Shown: in pieces, positions 43,216-54,973 of the stretch
Position numbering within the stretch: the first letter of the stretch is position 1
Layout of the letters: each line of letters begins with the position of its first letter
Source: Agrypnia vestita
Taxonomy: Eukaryota; Arthropoda; Insecta; Trichoptera; Phryganeidae
Reading direction: 5' to 3'
NCBI GenBank assembly: GCA_016648135.1
Contig: JADDOH010023046.1
Location: 62,001-126,000 of the forward strand
DNA length: 64,000 nucleotides
Notes under the pieces: model-generated
Told to the model about the DNA's origin: nothing
Seen by the model: only the letters and a program-made list of their open reading frames with translations
Databases searched by the model: none
Position numbers and translations under genes: made by a program

Positions 43216-44319
43216 TTGAATGGAATATTTTCCGAAATAAAGTCATTATTTAAAATAATAAAAAAATCTCGAAATATTAGGTAAAATGATAACTGAAAAG
43301 CAATTGTGATTTAGTTTTAGCGTCTATTAAGTCGGAATTCATATAATTCCATTTCGAAAATCTAATTGGCTAATCAAAATTTAACGAGGGGTAGGTAAAT
43401 GGTGGTAATGTTAGTTCTAAAATTTTTATATCTACTCTTCTCTATCTCAAATGATCATAATATTAAATTTTACTTAAATTTCATTTTAAAAAGATTCAAG
43501 CACATTCAAAAGTAAAAAAAAAAGACCTTTATATATTATCCCTGCACGGAAGATGTTGTATTATTATAAGAAGATCGTTCTATAAGCTGTGTCAAAGAAG
43601 AGGATGAAGTAATTTAAGCTCAATATTGTAAAATGAATATAGTTATTTGAATCGAAACTTTTCAAAATATGTCTTGTGTGATAATTTTCTACTAGTAATC
43701 GGTACGTTCCAAACACTATTTGTTCTATCTTTTACTGTTACATTTCTTTACATATCTTTCACATCTTTTCCATTAAATTTAAACATTGAAACCAAGTACA
43801 TAATCCTGACTTGTTTTTTTAAGGCTGTTGAATTCCTTCCACCGTAATATTATGCGTAACGGTGCTGGGCCTCAGAGGCTTTTTCTTTCGGTATTTTTAA
43901 TCAGCCCCCAACTTCTATTCTCGTCACTTCTTCTGAGTGGATTTTCTGCAATGAATGTTAAGTGCCTTCAATTCTTGAAACTTTAAAGTGATTGTTAATG
44001 TAGGTCTTCTTACACATTTTGTGACCTTCAAATAAATTGCATTTGTGCTTGTAATGGTTACTGGTTGAAGTTATTATGATTATTTTGCTGAAAAGGCAGT
44101 CAGTTAAATTTATTTTCATTGCTCAAATTACTGAATGTTTTATTTATTAGCATATCGAATGAAATTTATCTAAACGTATTGAATGAGCAATAAAATAAGC
44201 AAGTAAAGTGCAATGTATTATTTAAAAAAATATACTAATAAAACTTTTTTAAAATTTTAATTGCCGATTAATAAATAACATCAAATTTTAAAGAGTTAAG
44301 GTTATTATTACGGTCGTTA
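43216..44319. other. Unassigned DNA
   Basis: Only a chance frame at 43647-43847. Confidence 0.5.
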
Positions 44320-44490
44320 GATGTATTTAACTGAAAATGGTTAAGTTTATTTTATACAAAGCGAATGTTTTTCCCAGAAACGATTCTCGACGTTTAGTTG
44401 AAGTCGTATTCAATGAAACGTCGAGAATCGTTTCTCGGAAAAACACACGCTTCGTATAAAATATCCGTAACCATTTACAGTTAAAAACAT
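44320..44490. repeat. Long imperfect palindrome of a ribozyme-bearing tail, lineage J/K
   Basis: Arms of about 75 bp (roughly 44321-44395 and 44414-44490) are inverted copies centred on AGTTGAAGTCGTATTCAATG. The right arm has GAAACGUC followed by GAGAAUC, the 3' half of the motif at 54853-54898, and the same tail (TATCCGTAACCATTTACAG). The 5' core has been replaced by the inverted arm. Confidence 0.7.
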
Positions 44491-44639
44491 CAAATTTGTA
44501 CTAAAATTTGTTTGTGCAACGATTCATTTTATAAACCGGAAACAATTTCCTTAATTGAAGTGACTTTCGAAACCGATTGTTTAGGTATATTTACATGAGT
44601 TGTTATATAATATAAACAAAATTCATTAAAAATTTGATA

Positions 44640-44740
44640 GATATGAATAACCACAATGTATGTCAGGACAGAAGAGTATGGCGCTCTATCCTCTCTGCCT
44701 ACCCCCACGGGGAAACGGCGTGATGGTAAGTCAGTTAGTT
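44640..44740 (+). mobile_element. LINE tail (family R), copy
   Basis: ATGTATGTCAGGACAGAAGA, CTCTATCCTCTCTGCCTACC and GGGGAAACGGCGTGATGGTA end in a TTAG-repeat tail (AGTCAGTTAGTTAGTTA). This is the best-preserved example of the family tail in the window. Confidence 0.7.
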
Positions 44741-46195
44741 AGTTATGTATTATAAAGTTATAAAATTTAATTAATATTTCCATTGATAAAAATACATGTG
44801 TTAATAAAGAAATAACTTCTTTTTCATCATCTTTTTTTAGGCCCGTTGACATGTTTTTGCTGCTATATTGTCCTCTTGGGAGTTGGACTATTAGCTTTTA
44901 AGTGGTCGTCCTAGAGGTCTGTTTCTCTGGGGAGCTTGGTCTCTTGCTGCTTTTGTGGCTCTGGAGTCTGTCAAAAACAACGCAAAATGGTGTAATATAA
45001 ATTAATCGATCAGCTGAGAAGCTAAATCAGACTATTAAAGGTTTTTAGAATAAAGTTGATTCCCAAAAAATGTAACGATTTATATAAAAGTAACTGTAAT
45101 GGAAACATCCATAACATTGTAAATTGTCTCTGTATAGTGCATGTGGCGTGGTTCATTGTATTAGCGATATCTGGGAAGATTGTATAGAAGTAGAGTGTAT
45201 TGTTAAGGATAAACCTGTTAAGGATATTCGCAGATGGATGGGCTAGGCCTTGATTTCTTTCACAACGCTGAAATAGGTGACTGGTTCAATATATCATAAC
45301 AAAAAGGTGACAGTTTGGGTTACATTGATTGATTAGTTAAACAGTGAATATACGTAAAAACGTTTGTTTCCAAAGATCGATCTTTAAAGATCGTTGATGT
45401 AAATGAACGCCGCTTCGTGCATTTAAATGTTGTCTATTACATTCTGCATGTAGAGAAGATTGAACTATTTGAACTAATGAATTTTATGGATCTTCACCCT
45501 CAAGACAACTTAAAACCCACACTATATTATTATTGTTATATGATAATATTGCGCAGATCTATAGGCGTTGTGGAAATACCCTTCATGGAGAGATAATATT
45601 TCATATTTTATAATAAAACAACTAGTAATTATTCACAATATGCTAAACCAGAAAATCAAAGGATATGAGTCTATCCCCAGCGGATGCGAACCGGGACGAA
45701 TAAATCATTCATTTTGAGCAAATAACGCAAATAATATTATTTGTGGCATAATCACAATAAAATCGTTACATTTAAAGATACCAACAAAGAATGGGTAGAA
45801 TTGTGATCGGAGGCTACTCAAAAAGTTATAAGTTTATTAAATTTTATCTTGAGCAATCACTTTTTTTTCTAAAAATCTGAATAAATCATAATTCATTACA
45901 AAAACAAAAAAAAAACACATAAAATAACATCACTCCTTGTGAAGGCTTGTTGTTAAACCTATTGTTCAACTTGGAATTCTAAGTGCATGTATGAAAAAAT
46001 ATCACGCGCCAATTTTTCCTTTTTTTTTGGATTTACATTGTCTATTATAACTTTAGTTAAATTACTTTGCCACTTGTATTATTATGTGTCATTCAATTCG
46101 AAAAAGATTTTTCTTAAATTAAAAGATCCATAAAATTGACTTACATAATTATAGCGTTTGATTATTGTATCTATTCAAACACATAAGAGAGTAGG
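44741..46195. other. Unassigned DNA
   Basis: Small palindromes such as AAAGATCGATCTTT (45376-45389). Nothing else. Confidence 0.5.
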
Positions 46196-46320
46196 CAGGA
46201 ATGAGACAGATTTTGGATTTGTTCCGGGCAGCGCAGGACAGAGAAGTTTTCCCACAAATGATCGCCAACATCGCCGTCGCGTCGGAGTCGGCGTCGCGGG
46301 GAACTGAGAGAGTAAAGAAA
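46196..46320 (+). pseudogene. LINE RT C-terminal scrap
   Basis: The frame RAAQDREVFPQMIANIAVAS is close to the A-A-Q-D-R-x-x-W-R-x-x-x-A-N motif at the end of many insect LINE proteins. It is too short for more. Confidence 0.5.
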
Positions 46321-46393
46321 TTAGAAGAAGGCTGTATCCATTAAACACAGAGATGCAAAGTTGATAAAATGGGATGTTAGTATTGGCTCGAAG

Positions 46394-46431
46394 ATATCAC
46401 CATCGTATACATATGTATACGATGGTGATAT
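46394..46431. repeat. Perfect 38-bp palindrome
   Basis: The sequence ATATCACCATCGTATACAT is followed immediately by its exact complement, with CATATG at the centre and no spacer. Confidence 0.97.
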
Positions 46432-47416
46432 TTATCTCAATAAAATGTCATAAAATAAATTTCACCGTGTACGCGCTCCCTTTAAACTTTTGTTATGAAA
46501 CTATTTCTATAAGTTAGTTCATAGTTTAAGTGGAATAGTCTGAGTGGCAGAAAAAATATACATAGTTTAGGCCCACCAGAACTTCACACCGTTCCCGAGG
46601 CGAAATAGTTTTCTGTAGAGGAGAATCTTTGTGATTATATTACAGACTTTAAGAACTGACTTAAATGTTGTTAATTAAATCTCTTCCAAAATTGAATATT
46701 GTTTTTTTATTAATAACGTATTTCATTGACTATAATAATATTCGATTTTTTTTCTATTTTTGTGTTTTTGTTATCGATGAGCGTCTTAGTATCGATTACG
46801 TCTTACAATTGCTGTAAAAATGCAATTGTAACAATCCCCTTGTCGTTTCAGTTAGCTAACCACATTAGTTGAAGGTCTTTCGTTGTCATCTTCTGGTAGG
46901 AAAAATGGCAGAATACCCTTCAAATGCTCATAGAATATAGTGGGACAATGTTGAGGATATGCTGCTTCACTAATTGCCTAACCTATTAATGGCACAGAGT
47001 TGAGAAATAGAGAAGAAGACCTTAAGAACAACGAAGTGATTTTGGAATGTGATTGAGAAAAGTTCCACACAAGTTTAGTCTCAAATGATTGATATAAAGT
47101 AAATACACACAACATATTCACGAAATGATTTTCTTATATTGCATGAATTCGATTGTTATAACAATATTTTACGATTTTCTTAAAAATTAAATTTTATTGT
47201 ATATATTTAAAAATAAAGTTTTGTCTTCGTCAATAGATTAAATGCAATACAACATATGTTTCAGTCTATAATTATTAGTAAGAGTAATAAAAATAATAAG
47301 TATGATTTCATTTAAACGCGTCTATTTAACTGATTTTTTAGAAATGTATTAATGGTTTTATAATAATCATTTGTTCCTCAAACACAGCAATATTATTTTG
47401 TGGTGACATTATAATT
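46432..47416. other. Unassigned AT-rich DNA
   Basis: Nothing recognised. Confidence 0.5.
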
Positions 47417-47594
47417 ATATTTTATTGAAATAAACTTTGTTTACACCACTTTTTTGTTGAAAAAAAATTCAATTTAAAAAAAAAAATTGTTAGTATACAA
47501 TTGTTATCCTGACGAAGGGGCCATGGGCTCTGAAACATGTCGAATTTTTTTTCACCAAAAAAGTTGTGTACACAAAGTTTATTTCTATAAAATA
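47417..47594 (+). mobile_element. PLE tail palindrome (copy D)
   Basis: Inverted arms of about 54 bp (47417-47470 and 47541-47594, roughly 90% matching) bracket a hammerhead-like motif. The left flank (TTATTTTGTGGTGACATTAT) is the complement of the right flank of copy E at 55141-55165, so the true element end extends beyond the arms. Confidence 0.7.
47505..47545 (+). ncRNA. Hammerhead-ribozyme-like motif, copy D
   Basis: Core CUGACGA intact, extra A, stem II GGGGCC/GGCUCU with loop AUG, GAAA, stem III ACAUGU, cleavage base C (GUC). Stem I is weak (UAUC against GAAU gives only two pairs). Confidence 0.55.
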
Positions 47595-48980
47595 TAGTAA
47601 TCATTTGTCTTACGTAAGAATGGTATTTCTGCCTTTGATAATATCTCAAATAGAAGAATATTTACCTTACTTATAAATAGACTTCCAGTAAAACAAACAA
47701 ATTTCCTTTGATTTATTCAATCGAATAAAAACATATTGTCATTTTTTCATTTTCGAAGAATATTTTTCAACGATAAAAAGATTTGTAAATCGTGCTAAAA
47801 ATATTTCCAATCAATCTAAGCAATTACGGAATATAAATACGACGTTCGGAATATTATTTATTTAGTCGAATGAGCACTTTTCTTTTTATTTCATATAATT
47901 CGATGTGATCACATTTAGGAAATACTATTTATTCCCGAATCTTCTAAACCGGTGACCTTTGCAAAAATTCACTTATTATATTTTTCCCTAGAAGAATTCA
48001 AGAAGATATATAAAGTTTGCTGTTTTTGGATTTATTGCAGGATTAGGGCGTTATGGTTCATGTATTTACTTGTTTTGTTCTACAATTGTATTTGTCTTTA
48101 GATACTTGTCTATATTTTTTAACATTTTACTACTCAAAATAATCAGAGATATTTTTCTCTTCTCCTGGTATCATCTGATCATTCAGAGATCATTCTGGCT
48201 ACAAAAAATCTTATTGACAAATATATTGAAGAGCGATCATGCAGTTGTCTCAATGAACGCCATTCAACGATTTTTTATGTTAGAAAAAAGTGATTATAAT
48301 TTTGACCTATGCGTTACTTCTGGGGAAAGAATGTACAATATAGATTTTCTTTTGCATTCACTATACTTTCTTCTTCTAAATCCGATCTTAGACTTATAAG
48401 GACATGAATTATTTGATTGGACTGGACTGGAAGAACTGAACATGATTAAGGCAATATCTGAGGAAAAGTTTAAGCACGACCATTACTACTTGGTCATATA
48501 TAGATTATAGTTCTTGTATTTCGAATTCTTAAACTCTTCTTTAGTATTCCTCATTCCTCAAACAAAAATGAATTATGGGAAAAAATATTTTTATATTTGG
48601 TTGAAGGAAAGATATATAATGAACAATTTTCGTATGTACTCGTACATAAATTTGTCTGAAATAATTTGACAAATGAATGCTTTATATTATACAATTATTA
48701 TGTTTATCATAATAATAATTTTTTATTACAAACATAATAATAGGACTTTTTACAGAAATAAATAATATTCACCACTTTTCATAAAACAACTTGAAAAGCT
48801 TTGTAAACATGACGCGGAAAATTCGAGTGAGTTCTATGTCAATTTTATGTTAACGTTGTGAAAATAAAATAAGCAAATGTATGTATTGGTAAATAGTATA
48901 TTATGCATGGCTCTAATAGAATTCTAAATAAAGTAAAATGATTCTGTAGTTCAAAATATGGTTTCATTTTTACTCCCTTT
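47595..48980. other. Unassigned DNA with an unsupported 109-codon frame
   Basis: 48070-48399 (+) encodes a hydrophobic, F/L/I-rich product of the kind AT-rich DNA gives by chance. No motif recognised. Confidence 0.45.
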
Positions 48981-49232
48981 CTTTAAACCCGTAGTCTGCT
49001 TGCTTGCTTGTCTGTCGAAAAAACTTTGGATCGATTTTTAACCCTTTTCCCGTGATCCAATCAAGCTGAAAAATTGCAGACAGACTCGTGGCGAGAATGA
49101 TCTAACAAATTTGCGTTTAAAATAATTAATAATTATAGTATAATTTTGGATTTTTCGAAATTTTTTATTACCCCCTTTCGTAGCGTCGCCCGACTCAAGC
49201 CCAACGCATGGGGTCAGCGCCAAACCTGTTTC
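48981..49232 (-). repeat. Interspersed repeat V, copy 1
   Basis: Shares ATCGATTTTTAACC, TTTTCCCG, GATCCAATC/CAATCCAATC, AGCTGAAA and GCAGACTC with 63335-63465. It also contains GCGTCGCCCGACTCAAGCCC. The class is unknown. Confidence 0.7.
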
Positions 49233-49389
49233 AACTAGTAAATGATAAAGAGAGTATAACAAAAACTTGTTTTTAATGGGTTACTTTTTTCCAAACATTT
49301 TTGTGGAAAATTTGTGCTCGATAGAGTGAGGAATGAATAGATTAACAGTGAATAAACAAATGAAAATTTAATTCTGGCTGTAGCGTAGT
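49233..49389. other. Short unassigned spacer
   Basis: Nothing recognised. Confidence 0.5.
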
Positions 49390-49660
49390 AGAAAGGTTAA
49401 ATAAAAGATCGCTAAGATGGTGATCATGTGGAACTAAGGAAAACATACGAGGCTAGTGTTGGTAGCAAGAACAGAGAGCGTCCGCAAAAGACCTGGCACA
49501 ATCAGATAAACAAAATATTGGAGAATGGCCCCGCTAAGATCTTCAACGAGCGTGCCTAATAAGTATGAATGTGAAGCAAAGGTGGCGTTATAGGATAGAA
49601 GTGTGTGGAGTTCTATCCTTTCTGCCTTTCTGCAGAAAAATGGTGTGATGGTTGGTTACA
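49390..49660 (+). pseudogene. LINE (family R) 3' end with RT C-terminus
   Basis: The frame VGSKNRERPQKTWHNQINKI, then LENGPAKIFNERA and a double stop (about 49558) is the R-P-x-K-T-W end of a LINE protein. It is followed directly by the family R tail (TTCTATCCTTTCTGCCTTTC, AAAATGGTGTGATGGTTGG). This copy links the tail family to a coding region. Confidence 0.65.
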
Positions 49661-50133
49661 TTTTACACAAAATCTGTAGGTGATTCATCAGCGCATTTTA
49701 CCTCACAGGAGCCTCTATCAACGATACGTCCTACCCATTACCGCATTTACATAAGGATTAATCCTAAAAGCTCTATTTACATCGCACATACATACATAGA
49801 TTTGCCATAGTTACCTAGGGTGCCATTTCCCACGCTCCACAGCTTCCACAAAGGGCTAAGCCCTGGTTACTTTGTCGTGCAATCGGTAAAAGTTTTTAAT
49901 TTTTCACAATTGATACCTGTCATTCTCATCTCTTGGTCTCGTAACTAAGTATGAGGTGAATTCACTAATTTTAACGTTCAAACTTAAGAAACTTAATTTT
50001 TCAATACAATATAATTAACACACATTTATATTACAAGCTTACCCACTTTTAAATGAGAATTTATTCCCTTGTTTAAAAGTGGGGGGCATTGTCATATATA
50101 CTATCTTCCTTCGTCCGTCCTTTCTACTACGCT
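49661..50133. other. Unassigned DNA
   Basis: A local inverted pair, CCCACTTTTAAA...TTTAAAAGTGGG (50042-50083), surrounds AATGAGAATTTATTCCCTTG. No genes. Confidence 0.55.
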
Positions 50134-50260
50134 ACACTAACGATTATTAAAAATATATATCTATATATATATATCTATCTATATATATAATATATATATA
50201 TTATATATAATATATATATTTATATCTATATATATGTATTGTTAATGTAATCGTTAGTGT
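50134..50260. repeat. AT microsatellite flanked by 13-bp inverted repeats
   Basis: ACACTAACGATTA (50134-50146) and its complement (50248-50260) bracket about 100 bp of TA/TATC repeats, so the whole could extrude as a cruciform. Confidence 0.85.
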
Positions 50261-51160
50261 AAGACATTATATTAAATAAGTAAGATAGACAAAGAAATAT
50301 TACATTAAGTTACAAAAATTAAGACATTCAATTAGGTAAGTAAGATATAAACAGTACAAGAATACAAAAAAGTAAGGCATTAGATCTATTAAGTAAATAA
50401 GATATACACACATATACAATATATTTATTCATTGGATCTCCCAGAAGTGATATAGCATAGGCAGTTACTAAAAAAAGCGTTAGAAAATTTAAATTTTTGT
50501 ATAGGTACTCATTGTGATTTATTTTTACCTTTTTCGGTAGAATAGGCTTGACATAAGGCGTCTCCAAAGTTTTTGGAAACTAAATAAATTTTACAGTTAT
50601 ATATTTTAGTCATGGCGATTCAACAATGTGTTGTATACAGATACACGTCAGTGTGTGGTTTAGCGATACCTTTGTAAGAAAGGTTCAAAGTTATTTGGCC
50701 GCTTACGCTTACTTAATTGATGTTCTTTATCTACAAGTATCAGCCGATAAGGGAATCGGCAGATATGATTAATATTAATTTATTCCCTTTCCCTAAAATA
50801 ACTAAAAATGTAACTTATCTATGAAATTTTAGATGAATTATTTTAGAAAAATATATATACTAGCAATAGATCCGTCAGTGGCCGACTGTACAGTGTCATG
50901 AGTAATAAATTGATCAGTAGAAAACGCTAAGAAAAAACCATCTCTAAGATGCTAAGATTATAGTGTCGTATTACCTCTGTTTTATAATGTTTTTTATATT
51001 AAAAATCAGTGTGATCATTAACATAATTGATATGCTTTAGTAATTAATAATTGATTATTATTTATAATTTTTTTTTTTAAATATTAACTTTGTTAAAATT
51101 CATTAAGGAATAAAGAGTTTGAGATAACAAATTTGAGAGAGACAACAAAATAAGCATATC
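50261..51160. other. Unassigned AT-rich DNA
   Basis: Nothing recognised. Confidence 0.5.
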
Positions 51161-51179
51161 TCATTGGCTTCTCGGTAGA

Positions 51180-51400
51180 GCAAGTGTAATATTCTTAGTT
51201 GGCGGCGAATTTACAAAATAATACACGCAACAATGGGACTTCTTGTTTTTTACCAACACCGGAACACGGAAACGCAGCTGCGAGCAGAGTGCCCGGTCGG
51301 CCGGCTCGCTGCAAGTACAAACATCACTCGCGCCATGCGCGGATTCCATATATACTACAGTTAGTATTCTCGTCTGCCTCCTAGAGACTAGGATTAGATT
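51180..51400. other. GC-richer segment, unidentified
   Basis: The stretch 51255-51345 is GC-rich with CGGTCGGCCGGCTCGCTGCA and precedes a TATA-like CCATATATACTACAG. Short frames cover it on both strands (62 codons -, 61 and 64 +) without motifs. It could be a promoter or exon relic, or part of a transposon. Confidence 0.35.
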
Positions 51401-51934
51401 CTCTGCCAGAAAGATTTTAATTTATCTATTTAACTAAATTTATGAAAAAATTCTATACAGAGATGGTATGATACATGTAATCGAAATATGTATCGTGTAT
51501 GTTTTTAAAATATAACTTTGTGAGAATGGGAAATTTGTGAAAAGTAGTGAATACCAATGGGTACTTAAAATCGCGGTATAACTTACATTTTATAAAAAAT
51601 AGCATTTTTTAAGATTCTTATCACTCCATTCAGTGACGCTAATAAGATTGGTTATATAAATAAATTATTGCCTGCCTAAGTAATTACACAAAGGAAATGT
51701 ATGTTCCTCGTGTATGAGAATAGTTTCTATCATTCAGTCTATTTTGAATTTTTCGCTATAAAGTGCGTAGAAAATTTAAAAGTTTTCCATAGTTTTCGAT
51801 AAAGTTCTAAAGATGTTAAACATTCGGCAACGCTGAAATTATAGAAATTTTCCATTTCAGCATAGTTTTATTTACATTTTAGTTTTCCAAGTAATTAGCT
51901 TCTACCCTATAACAGGCCTGAAGAAAGTATTAAA
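51401..51934. other. Unassigned DNA
   Basis: Nothing recognised. Confidence 0.5.
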
Positions 51935-52345
51935 GAATGAGTGTTTTTGGAGAAGAAAATATGTTGAAAGAATTCTAAAAATGATCCAGATTTAATAAAC
52001 ACATTGAGATTATTATTATTATTATATTTTCAATAAAATAAAAGTATTAAATTCTGCAGAAGGTAATTTTAACTGAAACGCTGGTCAGAGTGAATGACGT
52101 CACGCCTCAGTAACCATCACCGTGTCTCATGAACATATCACAGACACAACACAATGTTTACTTAGGCTTGACGTCATGTAGACGCCATGACACCTGCGAG
52201 CGTTTTTGCGCGAAATTAAAAATGGGTAGAGAAAAATGCAATTATTTGAGTAAAAACTTAGTTTATTACTGAAATGATGTTATTTTCGGTAATAATAGAC
52301 GTGTACCTACATTATAGACGGTTATTTCCAAATCTATCATCATGG
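51935..52345. repeat. Interspersed repeat R420, copy 2
   Basis: Paralogue of 11310-11745, same orientation, with AACTGAAACGCTGGTCAGAG, GACGCCATGACACC and TTTTTGCGCGAAATTA in the same order. An ATT microsatellite (about 52012-52026) is unique to this copy. Confidence 0.75.
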
Positions 52346-53719
52346 CTGGTATAACAGTAACTAAATATGAATACTTAAAATATTTCTTTAACCGTCATGA
52401 ATTAGTCTGTGCTGTTATTTGTGTTCAATAAAAAGGTTTGCTAAGTTATTATATACTCGGCCACAAACACAATTAGTGAGTTCGCAACTAAAATTACGAC
52501 TTTTTTTTTTTTTTGAATTTCTGAAGTTTGTGAAAAATCACCTTAGTTTCGACAGAAAAAAGAGTTTGGTAAACAATGATACAATGAAAGCATACAAAGT
52601 TCTAGTTTATTTTATTTTGGTTAAAACATTTTTTCATTTTTTTCTTGGAAAAATATAGCAGAGTAACCGACCGCCACAGGTGATTTATTTGTGCTTTAAG
52701 ATTACTGAGTGATATGGCTTTGAGTTAAAAGTTTCGTCGTACGAATAATAAATACGCGAGGCACACCGAGTAGTTCAGTTTCAAGGAGAACGCCTTAAAG
52801 AAAGTTACAAGTTTTGTAAAAGTTAGCTTATAGGTCTTAGCATACCTGACGGCCAAATAAAAATTGTAAGAATATTCATGTTTAAAATTTTCATAAGAAC
52901 ACATGGTTGATAAATATTACGTCACTTAATAACGCTTCTTGTGAGTTCAGTACGTTTTTTGTTGGAAAATTTAATTGGATAGTGGATGAATTTTAATGGA
53001 GTGTTAATTCTAAATATAATTTCTATGTATATTTTTAATTGCTATCGTAAGTAATTTATTAAGTTAAGAAATGAAGCAATCAATATAATATATTCAAAAG
53101 ACTTTGGAAATATTTTGTGTAAATTTTGTCTGAAATCATTTTTTTAGCACAGTTTCTCCCATCTTACACAACGCATTTCATATGAAGTGTTATATTTCTT
53201 TAAAAGAGCGTGCATAATTGACCTATAAGTGCTCTTTGAAAAATTAAAAAGCTCTCCGAAGTTCTCTGAAACATCGAAACATTTGAGATATCAGCGAGGG
53301 ACCCAATGCGGCTGGTATTGTTTTAATACTTACTATGTTTGATTAAATATACAAAAATAAGTGGTTAACCTCACGTAACTGTAGGAAAACAGACGTATTT
53401 ATTGACTTGGAGTTGGAGAACAGTGATATTTTTAATTCACCAAGGAGGTCATAGAACTTTGAAGGTATTAAATTGATCCTTGAGATAACCAGGTCGTGTA
53501 TCCCACGGATATAGCAGCGAGTATCTTCTAGTTAGATTTGGAAGAAACAGGGCTGCAGAAAGCAGCAGCAAGTAGATGCAAGCAGCATAAAAAATGTTGA
53601 ATCTATGAAGTCGGCTGTAAAATTTGCAATAGTCGGAAAATAGTCGTTACCGGATTTGCCCTTCAAACTCACCCATACTCTACCAACACTGTACTAAAAC
53701 CGTGTGTTAAATAATTAAT
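52346..53719. other. Unassigned DNA
   Basis: T run at 52501-52514 and a chance frame at 52419-52658. Nothing recognised. Confidence 0.5.
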
Positions 53720-54390
53720 TTAATTAATTTATTTATTTTACGCCCTTATAGGCTTTTACAAATATATAGAATATAAATTTAAAAAAAGACGTAAGACAGA
53801 TATACAGTTAAAAGGTACAAGTACATATAATAGAATTGTGTAAATTTAGATTGCTGTTAAAGATTCAAGTGCATATAATAGATTTGTGTAAATTGCAGTT
53901 AAAAAGATTCATGTACATCATATAGATTTGTGTTAAATAAAAAAAGAAGTGAAGGTAGTGAGAAGAAAATGATTGTAAGTAGTAAGAAGAAGAAGAAATA
54001 TATTGCAGTTAAAAATATTAAGTACAACTTATAGATTTGTGTAAATTAAAAAGAGAAGTTTAAGTAGTAAGAAGAAAAAAGTACAACTTATAGATTTGTG
54101 TTAATTAAAAAGAGAAGTTTAAGCAGTAAGAAGAAAAAGAAAAACTTATTATTCATTTCCATTTCGTTGAGATGTAAAGAATTGTATCAACTTTGTCCTA
54201 TACACAGTTATATTATCAGCAAAAATGTCAGCCGCCTCTGCATGTTCATTCCCTAATGAGTGTGTCTGGGAATTACAGAGTTTGCTAATGTATTAGTTCT
54301 GACATTTCCACTATAATATAATAATGCACTGTGTCTTGATGACCTCGATGGGGCATATGAGTCGATCAAACTAACAATCTGGGAGTAATC
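53720..54390 (-). pseudogene. LINE 3' end, copy 3
   Basis: On the minus strand coding scraps NTLANSVI, GNEHAEAADIFADN and YRTKLIQFFTS (about 54300-54160) are followed by a UTR. The UTR contains three or four repeats of an AAATTGCAGTTAAAAAGAT-type unit (53830-54110) and ends GCCTATAAGGGCGTAAAATA. It matches 20340-20800. The UTR repeats are an expansion in this copy. Confidence 0.65.
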
Positions 54391-54852
54391 AATCATGCTA
54401 TTTATGACCCCAATAATAATAAATAAATAAAAAAAAAGAAAATATAATTTCAGCTACGGAACTGCTACTGTTATTGTAAATTGTCACAACTTTCATGGTT
54501 ATAATTTGTCTCGAAATCATGTCGCTATAACTCACCGACATAGGTGTTTATTCACCAGTGTTGGTCCGCTTCGCAATATTTCGGAGATAGTATCGCAATA
54601 ACTTACCCTCCTTCCTAAGTCATGCCGGATTTTTATAGTGAGACGTAAATCTAGTTCCACGCATATGGTTTGAGAATATTTGGAAAGATGTATTAATTCC
54701 ATCTATGAAAATTTGTGTTGAAAATTTAATGTTTTTTAAAACTATTCCATTTGTGACTAGGCAGAAGACTTTATTCTGCTGGCTCCCTTTTTTGACAGAA
54801 TGATAACATATTCAAATCATCAGTCCGCCCTAAACCTCCGCGGATATAGGTC
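54391..54852. other. Unassigned DNA
   Basis: Possibly the UTR of the lineage K element; not assignable. Confidence 0.4.
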
Positions 54853-54898
54853 GTTCTCCTGATGACGTTGAATACGACTTCAACAAAACGTCGAGAAT
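54853..54898 (+). ncRNA. Hammerhead-like motif, lineage K
   Basis: Stem I is the longest in the window (GUUCUC/GAGAAU). CUGAUGA is intact with an extra C, stem II GUUGAA/UUCAAC is perfect with a 6-nt loop, and the cleavage site is GUC. GAAA is changed to AAAA, which should abolish cleavage. The related copy at 44415 keeps GAAA. Confidence 0.55.
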
Positions 54899-54955
54899 TG
54901 TCTCTCGGAAAAACATACGGTTCGTATGAAAATATCCGTAACCATTTACAGTTAA
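54853..54955 (+). mobile_element. Ribozyme-bearing element tail, lineage K
   Basis: The motif at 54853-54898 is followed by TCTCTCGGAAAAACATACGG and ATATCCGTAACCATTTACAG, shared with both arms at 44320-44490. Confidence 0.6.
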
Positions 54956-54973
54956 ATATTCGAAATACTTTTT

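Noticed and set aside
48070..48399. Apparent membrane protein of 109 residues
   Set aside because: Hydrophobic F/L/I content is what AT-rich DNA gives by chance; no conserved motif.
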